Shown here one piece after another: positions 5,565-11,036 of a DNA stretch of 17,250 nt. The stretch lies in the NCBI GenBank assembly GCA_024278015.1, contig JAJRUC010000445.1, positions 1 to 17,250 on the forward strand. Reading direction: 5' to 3'. The notes beneath the pieces were generated by a model, which was not told the DNA's origin, searched no databases, and worked only from the letters and a program-made list of their open reading frames with translations. Position 1 is the first letter of the stretch. Each line of letters starts with the position of its first letter. This DNA is from Chloroflexota bacterium. GTDB taxonomy: Bacteria; Chloroflexota; Anaerolineae; 4572-78. A program made the position numbers and the translations under genes.

Positions 5565-5882
5565 ATGTATACCCAAATTCTACCACAAACCAATATTGAC
5601 GCGCAAGTGAGGGGCGGCGCCCACGCCGCCCGCCGCCGGGCCGTGCTGACCGCCTGGCAGGCCGAAACCGACCGGGCCATCGCCGCGCTTTACGAAATGC
5701 GCACGATTTTGCGCGTTTGGGAGCGGCGGCCCGGATTGACCGCAGGCTTTAACGTGCTTCTGAGCGTGTTGGCCGAAGCCGGGCTGTTAAGCTGGGCTGA
5801 CAACGGCGGGGGCGATGCCACCGGCCCCCGTAAAGCCGACCTGGACAAGCTGGCCGCCGTGCTGGGGGTGGACCGTGAATAA
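5565..5882 (+). CDS. 105-aa hypothetical protein
   Basis: ATG 5565 has a clear ribosome binding site (AAGGAG at about 5550-5555). The protein is alpha-helical, with Arg- and Ala-rich stretches (GGAHAARRRAVLTAWQAETD) and a long central helix (IAALYEMRTILRVWERR). An acidic, Gly-rich segment follows, then a last helix (DLDKLAAVLGVDRE). I recognise no family. It overlaps the next gene by eight bases (GTG start at 5875), in keeping with one coupled operon. Its function cannot be stated. Confidence 0.65.
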   Translation: MYTQILPQTNIDAQVRGGAHAARRRAVLTAWQAETDRAIAALYEMRTILRVWERRPGLTAGFNVLLSVLAEAGLLSWADNGGGDATGPRKADLDKLAAVLGVDRE

Positions 5883-6216
5883 GCGTACACTTACTTACGA
5901 GGTCATCGAGGACAATGGGGGCGGGTTGCATTTGTTCGTTTTCGACAACGACAACCCTGAATTTTACATTGCAGGGTTCGAGTATTCGCCCGGTTCGCTC
6001 ACGGCCAGCCTCGACAGTCTGGACGGGGGGGCAACGCTGGACGATATTGAGCTATGGGACGGACTGGTTGACGACCCTCAATCACACTATGGCGGCTTGA
6101 TCGCACACGAATACGGCTGGGAGCTCGTGGCCCGCAATGCGGGGGAGGGCAGGGAACTGTTCCCCGACGCAATGGGGCGAGCCGCAGAGATTGACCTAAT
6201 TGGACGGACAAAATGA
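5875..6216 (+). CDS. Strongly acidic 113-aa hypothetical protein
   Basis: The start is taken as GTG 5875, overlapping the upstream TAA and preceded by GGGGG at 5865-5869. An ATG at 5815 in this frame lies deep inside the upstream gene and has no matching context. The product begins with a strand-rich segment (TLTYEVIEDNGGGLHLFVFD) and continues with FEYSPGSL, DIELWDG and HEYGWELVAR motifs. I count about 22 Asp/Glu against about 7 Lys/Arg, giving a strong negative charge. Similar short acidic proteins occur as conserved hypotheticals on mobile elements (recollection, not checked). DNA mimicry, as in antirestriction proteins, is conceivable, but only the charge supports it. It overlaps the next gene by four bases. 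Confidence 0.65.
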   Translation: MNKRTLTYEVIEDNGGGLHLFVFDNDNPEFYIAGFEYSPGSLTASLDSLDGGATLDDIELWDGLVDDPQSHYGGLIAHEYGWELVARNAGEGRELFPDAMGRAAEIDLIGRTK

Positions 6217-6572
6217 GTGAGAGAACCTTCACCACCAAAGAGGCCGCCATTCGAGCCGGGTACGCATTCATTCCGGCAGCTGTAATTGAATATGTCACCT
6301 GCTACGGGACGGTCATCGGTAAAATTCAGCGCGTGGATGTGTCCGGCGGCAATAGTTTCGGCTACTCGTTCCGAATCGGCGCGTATCGCCAAACCGCGGA
6401 CGGCTGGCAGCGGGTGGGGTTGTTCGGCAAATCGGTTGATCTGTTCCTCACTGAGGCCCGCAATGCGGGCGGCGGGCTGGGGGCTTTTTGCAGCAACGTA
6501 ATGCGCCGGGCCGATTATGTCGCCGCCTTGAGGGCCGCGCGGGCCGCCGTGGGGGGTGACGATGAAGGCTGA
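6213..6572 (+). CDS. 119-aa hypothetical protein
   Basis: ATG 6213 overlaps the previous TGA. A short N-terminal helix (TTKEAAIRAGYAFIPAAVIE) leads into a strand-rich centre (VTCYGTVIGKIQRVDVSGG, then FGYSFRIGAYRQTADGWQRV). A C-terminal helix rich in Ala and Arg follows (ADYVAALRAARAAVG). It has no signal peptide or membrane segment. I recognise no family. It is translationally coupled to the acidic protein before it, so the two may act together. Its last eleven bases overlap the next small gene in another frame. Confidence 0.62.
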   Translation: MSERTFTTKEAAIRAGYAFIPAAVIEYVTCYGTVIGKIQRVDVSGGNSFGYSFRIGAYRQTADGWQRVGLFGKSVDLFLTEARNAGGGLGAFCSNVMRRADYVAALRAARAAVGGDDEG

Positions 6573-6729
6573 TAAGACTATCTCAATTCTGACCGCCGGG
6601 CTGGTGTTGGCCTTGTCGCAAGACGGCTTGAGCCAAAGCAAGATTGCCGGCGCGCTGGGGGTATCAATCGCCACTGTGAAGCGTGATACCAAAGCCTTGA
6701 ACGGCAAAATGCAGGGGGTATCATTATGA
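6562..6729 (+). CDS. 55-aa helix-turn-helix protein
   Basis: ATG 6562 follows GGGGGG at 6551-6556. The protein is little more than a helix-turn-helix: a leading helix (SILTAGLVLALSQDGLSQ), then SKIAGALGVSIATVKRDTKA as the turn and recognition helix, of the resolvase/sigma-4 type. It may act as a small DNA-binding accessory such as an excisionase or operon regulator. Recombination directionality factors of serine integrases are often small and diverse, so that role is possible but unproven. It overlaps the next ORF by four bases. Confidence 0.65.
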   Translation: MKADKTISILTAGLVLALSQDGLSQSKIAGALGVSIATVKRDTKALNGKMQGVSL

Positions 6730-6833
6730 GATACCTTGCTGAAAACTACGTCGAAAACTATGTCGAAAACCTTGCTAAAAACTCCGAAGGGCCATATTTG
6801 GCCCTTTTTGCCGGGTTTGGGGGTGAAACGTGA
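6726..6833 (+). CDS. 35-aa ORF with repeated codons, coupled to the translocase gene
   Basis: ATG 6726 overlaps the previous TGA, and the TGA at 6831-6833 overlaps the GTG start of the translocase gene, so ribosomes could pass directly from one to the next. The N-terminal part repeats at peptide level (ENYVENYVENLAKN) and at DNA level (GAAAACTACGTC then GAAAACTATGTC). A complete intrinsic terminator lies inside the coding sequence at 6789-6809. Its position suggests a leader-type ORF whose translation prevents termination before the translocase gene. A separate protein function is possible but unsupported. Confidence 0.5.
   Translation: MRYLAENYVENYVENLAKNSEGPYLALFAGFGGET
6789..6809 (+). terminator. 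Intrinsic terminator inside a coding ORF
   Basis: GGGCCA (6789-6794), loop TATT, TGGCCC (6799-6804), followed directly by TTTTT. Two A:T pairs extend the stem into the T run. The form is textbook rho-independent, but it lies 21 bases before the start of the translocase gene in an otherwise continuous operon. It is therefore more likely an attenuator than an operon end. Confidence 0.7.
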
Positions 6834-8065
6834 AGCGAAGTCTGCAAGCCCACGCCCGCGCCTACGCTCACATTCTGGCCCAACTTTTCGCCGCCCAGGG
6901 CATTGCCGGGCAATTGCTCACGGCGGAACGCGGGGCGCGGTATCTGGCATTGGGAACGCGGCTGTACGACCCGCAACAGGTAAACAAGGCTATCAAAATC
7001 GCCGAACCGCTGGCCCTGGCCGCCAAAATTGAAACAGTCATCGCCGCCCGGCAAATCGGGCTGGTGACGTTCCAGTTTGAATTACAGAAAAGTTTCTGGC
7101 AAACATTCACGCGGGCCGAAGTTTCCGGGCTGGCCGTAGGGTTGGCGGAACGCCGCCGCCCGATAGAGTTTAGCTTTGATGACGCGCCGCACGCCCTCTT
7201 TGCCGGAACGTCGGGCAGCTGCAAAACTGAAGCCGTCAAATCGGCTTTGGTTGCCCTGGTGCAAACCTGCCCGCCCGCCGCGCTGGGGCTGGTGGTGATA
7301 GACACAAACAGCGAGCTTGATGACTTCCGCAATTGCGCCCACTTGGCCGCGCCCATTGCCGGCGACGGGAAGGAAGCCGCCGCCGCCCTGAGTTACGCTC
7401 ATCGGGAACTGGCCCGCCGCAAGGCCGGAAATATCAAAGACGACAAGCGGCTACTGGTGGTGATTGACGAAATCAGCGACTTGACCGCCGACCCGGCCAA
7501 TGTGGCGATGCTCAAGGATATAGCCAAACAGGGGAGAAAATATCGCCTCAATTTGATGGTGGGCAACCAAAAGCCTTCACAGAAGGAATTGCCCGCCATT
7601 CTGGATAACCTGCTTAACCGCTTTGTCGGGCAAACTGACAACGCCCAAACGTCGGCAATTTTGACCGGGCATAGTGGCCTGGCCGCCCACCGGCTGACCG
7701 GCGCGGGTGACTTTTTGCACGTCGCCGGGGGCAAGGCCGACCGCTTCCAGATTGCCCGCGCCACCGCCGCCGACTTTGCGAGCCTGGAGCGTAAACCCGC
7801 GCCACCGATGCCCGCCGCCGGGCCGGTTATCGACCTGCCCGACCCGGTATCGCCCGCCGGGGGGCGGCCCAAGGCCGGGGTGGATTTTGCCGTGTTGGGC
7901 GCGTATTTTGCCCGCAAAGTAATGAACCGCCATTTGTCTATCGCCGGGGCCACCGCCCGCTTCGGACACAAGCGCACAATACACAATCGTTATGTCGAGG
8001 CAATGAACGCCCTGAACGGCGGTTTTTACGCCGAATTAAACAAACTGAGGGGAATAGCGCAATGA
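6830..8065 (+). CDS. FtsK/SpoIIIE/TraB-like DNA translocase, soluble
   Basis: Encodes 411 residues from GTG 6830. Residues ~40-120 resemble the FtsK beta region that precedes the motor. The RecA-like motor follows: Walker A GTSGSCKT (126-133), Walker B LLVVIDE (Asp213, Glu214), and the sensor segment LMVGNQKPS where FtsK proteins have ATQRPS. The last ~60 residues contain a probable winged-helix or HTH (HLSIAGATARFGHKRTIHNR), where FtsK gamma and TraB bind their recognition repeats. The usual Gly before the Walker A Lys is Cys131 (TGC), which is atypical. There is no N-terminal membrane segment, but the next gene, overlapping by four bases, encodes one. Its context beside replication and integrase genes suggests a double-strand DNA pump for transfer or segregation of the element. 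Confidence 0.85.
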   Translation: MKRSLQAHARAYAHILAQLFAAQGIAGQLLTAERGARYLALGTRLYDPQQVNKAIKIAEPLALAAKIETVIAARQIGLVTFQFELQKSFWQTFTRAEVSGLAVGLAERRRPIEFSFDDAPHALFAGTSGSCKTEAVKSALVALVQTCPPAALGLVVIDTNSELDDFRNCAHLAAPIAGDGKEAAAALSYAHRELARRKAGNIKDDKRLLVVIDEISDLTADPANVAMLKDIAKQGRKYRLNLMVGNQKPSQKELPAILDNLLNRFVGQTDNAQTSAILTGHSGLAAHRLTGAGDFLHVAGGKADRFQIARATAADFASLERKPAPPMPAAGPVIDLPDPVSPAGGRPKAGVDFAVLGAYFARKVMNRHLSIAGATARFGHKRTIHNRYVEAMNALNGGFYAELNKLRGIAQ

Positions 8066-8427
8066 AAGACACAATCGCCGTCATAGCCGCCGTTTTGGCC
8101 TTCCTGCTGGCCGCCGTGGGGGTTCTGATTTATCTGGCAGGCTGGCAGGGTAACACCATCGCCGCCTTCACCCTGGGCCTGCTGACCTCCGCCGGGCTGA
8201 TAGGGCTGGGCTTTGCGGTAAGCCTGCTTCAGGGCTGGATTGCCGCCCGGCGACAACAGGCCGATTTTATCGCCAACGCCAAAGAAAATATGGGCATTAT
8301 GGCCCGGATGCAGACGGTTCAAAACGCCCAAAACAGCCAGCTTCTGAAGCAGGTCAAGGCCTTGCCGGAAGCGAAACCCACGGCGGCTTTGGTGATTGAC
8401 GATGCCATTTTCAGCGAACTCGAGTAG
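8062..8427 (+). CDS. Two-helix membrane protein partnered with the translocase
   Basis: Encodes 121 residues, with ATG 8062 overlapping the translocase TGA and a GAGGGG ribosome binding site at 8049-8054. Two hydrophobic helices are evident: residues ~4-28 (AVIAAVLAFLLAAVGVLIYL) and ~33-57 (AAFTLGLLTSAGLIGLGFAV). They are followed by a polar, Gln-rich helix, likely coiled coil (QTVQNAQNSQLLKQ), and an acidic C-terminus. The hairpin topology puts the soluble tail in the cytoplasm if the positive-inside rule is followed (Arg-Arg at ~65). Given its coupling to a translocase without its own anchor, I infer it may tether the pump to the membrane, comparable in position to the small Spd/Tra membrane proteins of AICEs. 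No family match is claimed. Confidence 0.7.
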   Translation: MKDTIAVIAAVLAFLLAAVGVLIYLAGWQGNTIAAFTLGLLTSAGLIGLGFAVSLLQGWIAARRQQADFIANAKENMGIMARMQTVQNAQNSQLLKQVKALPEAKPTAALVIDDAIFSELE

Positions 8428-8443
8428 GGAAAGGAATAAGCCA

Positions 8444-9979
8444 ATGTCACACGCCATAATTTACGACCGGGCCAGCACGACTTCGCAAAAAGACAACTTT
8501 AGCCGAAAAAACGCCCGTGAAGAGGGCATTAAAATCGCCGAACAAAACGGCTTGTCGTGGGAGTATGTTAAGGAAATAGGCAGCGGGACAACCCTGACAG
8601 GCCGCCCAAAGATGCTGAAGATTTTAGACCGCATCGCCGCCGGAGAAGTGCAGGCTATTATCGTTCAGGAACTGGACCGGCTGGCCCGGCCCGAAGATGC
8701 TGTGGTGTACACCACCCTCAGGCAGACCATAATGCAGTACGGAGTAATTATTTACACGCATTCGAGCAAAGTTGACCTGAACAACGACGGCTACGATTTT
8801 ATAGCTGATATACAAATGGCCGTCGCCAAAAGTGAACGCAAGCGCATCCTGAAGAGGGCAAGGCGGGGCATAAAAGCAAGGGCGGGGGCCGGACGTTTTA
8901 TCGGAGCGCCCGGACTTGGGTATAAGATTGTTTATAGTGACCAGGGGGGGAAGCCACAAAGTGACCTGGCTATTAACAAGCGCGAAGCAGCAACCGTTAA
9001 GGCGGTTTTTGACGCACTGGAAACCACCGGCGGCAATTTGTGGGGGGCGGCTAAAATACTCAATGAGCAAGGGCGCGTGGGGAAAATGGGCAAAAAATTT
9101 ACATCCACCACGACAAGAAAAATTGCCGGCCGCAAATTGTATATCGGCATTTCAGAGAGCAGCCTAACCGAGAAAATCACCCATCGACCGGACTTACAAA
9201 TTATCAGCGTAGCCCAATTCGAGCGCGTGCAAAGCCTTGTCAAAGGCCGGGCCGGGAATAAGCGCGAATTGGGCCGCCGGGGGAAGTACATCTTCACCGG
9301 CTTCGTGGTTTGCGGCACGTGCGGGGGGCCGATGATAGCGGCAAACGACAAAGGGCGCGTGTCTTATCAATGCACAAGTTACCGCAATTATGGCAAAGCC
9401 GTTTGCCCCGGAAAAACTTATAGCGAACAATTAGTTTTGCCGCCCATTATAGATTTTTTGACCGACCTTATTCAAAACCAGATTGATTTTTACGCCGCGC
9501 TGGATAACGCCGCCGCCCAATATGGCAAGAGTGTCACAGAGGAAGCCATAGAAGCCGCCGTGCAGGGTGAATTGGCTAGTGTGCGGGCAGGCAAAGAACG
9601 GCTGATAGACGCTATCAGCACGGGCATACTGACCCGGCAAGAGGCCGCCGCAAAGTTGGCTGAACTAAGGGGACAAGAACAGCGTTTAACAATTGAATTG
9701 TCTGCCATTGCCGAAAAAGTGGCGGTTATGGAAAGTTGGCAAATCGCTATTAACACGCTGAAGGGGCGGCCCGTGACCGAAAGTTTACATACCCTGGCAA
9801 AGCGCAAGCCTGTATCATTCAGGCGCTTGCTATCGCTAGTCTTTGAGTGCAACAGCGTGAAAGTCAGTACATTCAGAGACGGCAATAACCAGTGGGCCGG
9901 TACATTAGACGGATACACGCTTACTGAAGCGTTACAAAGCACACTATCTTCTTGTACCAAACCCCAGGGTTTGGTATAA
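8444..9979 (+). CDS. Large serine recombinase (integrase)
   Basis: Encodes 511 residues. ATG 8444 is preferred because AAGGAAT lies just upstream; the in-frame ATG at 8396 lies within the membrane-protein gene. The N-terminal resolvase domain spans ~1-150, with nucleophile Ser11 in YDRASTTSQ and the conserved blocks GRPKMLKILDRI and QELDRLARPEDAV. The helix E/recombinase domain includes KRARRGIKARAGAGRFIGAP and the ELGRRGKY region. A zinc ribbon is evident from Cys290, Cys293, Cys310 and Cys321. A coiled-coil segment (~370-440) and a C-terminal helix region follow. Such enzymes integrate circular elements at attB and usually lie beside one attachment site, and the gene does form the right end of the element. 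Nothing looks broken. Confidence 0.93.
   Translation: MSHAIIYDRASTTSQKDNFSRKNAREEGIKIAEQNGLSWEYVKEIGSGTTLTGRPKMLKILDRIAAGEVQAIIVQELDRLARPEDAVVYTTLRQTIMQYGVIIYTHSSKVDLNNDGYDFIADIQMAVAKSERKRILKRARRGIKARAGAGRFIGAPGLGYKIVYSDQGGKPQSDLAINKREAATVKAVFDALETTGGNLWGAAKILNEQGRVGKMGKKFTSTTTRKIAGRKLYIGISESSLTEKITHRPDLQIISVAQFERVQSLVKGRAGNKRELGRRGKYIFTGFVVCGTCGGPMIAANDKGRVSYQCTSYRNYGKAVCPGKTYSEQLVLPPIIDFLTDLIQNQIDFYAALDNAAAQYGKSVTEEAIEAAVQGELASVRAGKERLIDAISTGILTRQEAAAKLAELRGQEQRLTIELSAIAEKVAVMESWQIAINTLKGRPVTESLHTLAKRKPVSFRRLLSLVFECNSVKVSTFRDGNNQWAGTLDGYTLTEALQSTLSSCTKPQGLV
9955..9976. repeat. Palindrome ending at the integrase stop codon; candidate attachment site or terminator
   Basis: TACCAAACCC (9955-9964) and GGGTTTGGTA (9967-9976) are exact reverse complements around a 2-base centre, and the integrase TAA follows immediately. 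Serine-integrase att sites are short, imperfectly palindromic, and often next to int, so this is a candidate att core. The lack of a T run makes a plain terminator less likely. A matching partner site is not evident at the left. Confidence 0.45.
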
Positions 9980-10013
9980 TTGAATGGGGATGTCAGGAAA
10001 TTATTTTCTTTTC

Positions 10014-10166
10014 GTAACTATACAGGTACACCCTCTCTCTAACCCTCCCCCTCATGGGGGGAGGGGACATTTCCCCCCTCCCTATGAGGGAGGGGGCAGG
10101 GGGAGGGTAAAATTGCGACAAACAATCATCTTTTTCAGTATGCAGGGCAGGTGACTGTATAGTTAC
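10014..10166. repeat. MITE-like or REP-like palindromic repeat with 12-bp inverted ends
   Basis: GTAACTATACAG (10014-10025) is the exact reverse complement of 10155-10166. Inside is a C-rich/G-rich foldback: 10042-10052 pairs perfectly with 10098-10108, and between them two further CTCAT/ATGAG-flanked G and C tracts can pair. There is no open frame of interest. The structure looks like a non-autonomous interspersed repeat of the type common in large Chloroflexota and cyanobacterial genomes; copy number cannot be seen here. Confidence 0.6.
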
Positions 10167-10192
10167 TTCTTTTCAAAAGAATGGAGTTTCGT

Positions 10193-10978
10193 ATGAGCTT
10201 TGAAATCATCTTTTTGGTTGTGGTGGCTATTTTAGCCTTGCTCATTGTTGCAGGGATGATTATTGCGGCCCTGGTTGTTATGAGAAAATCTTCTGCCGAA
10301 CAGCCGGCTTCGATGCCCGTTAATATGGACCTGGCGGTTGACGGCAAAGCCGATACCCCCCAGCCCGCATCCACCCCGCATCCCACCCATATCCCAACGC
10401 CCATTGAAGATGTGGAGGCCTATCTGACTGAAAAACGGGGCGAACTGGCCGAGTTTGAGTTGACTGACCTCTCGACCAGCTTTAAGGGCAGCACGCACGA
10501 CAGCCGGCGAAGCGGCATTATCCTGCATTTAACCCAACCCGAAACCCCGCTCATCGCCTTTACCAGCCAGGCCTATTCTTCGCAGAACGGGGCCATTACC
10601 GCCGAAACCAAATACGGTAAAATGGAACTGGTGGTGGCCCAGGGCAAAGCGGGCGTTCAGTGGCAGGGCACTCCGTTGGGGATTCTGGAATTTGGCAAAC
10701 AACGTCTGTTGGGCGCCGAAGGCCAGCTTTTGGGCAGCCTGGAACGACCGGCCACCCCCGATATTGATTCGCCGTTTTATCCGGTCAGCATCTTTGGGCA
10801 AAAGATTGCCGAAGTCAATACGCAGGTGAACGCCCTCAGCACCCTGCGCTGGATAAGCAACGACGAAACCGAAATGTTGCCCGCCTTTAAAGAGGTTTCG
10901 TCGGAACTGGACGATACCCAAACGTTGCTGTTGCTGTCCGCCAGCCTGCTGGAAGTGGGCTTCTTCAGCTTGCTTTAG
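10193..10978 (+). CDS. Membrane-anchored protein of unknown function
   Basis: Encodes 261 residues. ATG 10193 is chosen over ATG 10181 because GGAG at 10184-10187 is correctly placed for it. An N-terminal transmembrane helix (residues ~3-30, IFLVVVAILALLIVAGMIIA) is followed by a Pro-rich linker (~40-70). A folded, strand-rich domain comes next (~75-240), with repeated short Gly-containing strands (MELVVAQGKAGVQWQGTPL, LGAEGQLLGSLERP, PVSIFGQKIAEVN), and the C-terminus is hydrophobic. The strand pattern vaguely recalls LURP-one/scramblase-like barrels, but I would not assign that. It is the first chromosomal-type gene right of the element, and nothing suggests that it was disrupted by integration. 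Confidence 0.7.
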   Translation: MSFEIIFLVVVAILALLIVAGMIIAALVVMRKSSAEQPASMPVNMDLAVDGKADTPQPASTPHPTHIPTPIEDVEAYLTEKRGELAEFELTDLSTSFKGSTHDSRRSGIILHLTQPETPLIAFTSQAYSSQNGAITAETKYGKMELVVAQGKAGVQWQGTPLGILEFGKQRLLGAEGQLLGSLERPATPDIDSPFYPVSIFGQKIAEVNTQVNALSTLRWISNDETEMLPAFKEVSSELDDTQTLLLLSASLLEVGFFSLL

Positions 10979-11036
10979 GTCGGAACGGTGTTACCCTCCC
11001 TCACTGGGCAATTCTTTCTTCCTGACGGGAAATATT

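Noticed and set aside
9955..9976. Strong terminator for the integrase gene
   Set aside because: The two-base loop and the absence of a following T run make it a poor terminator; the att-type reading is kept as a candidate instead.
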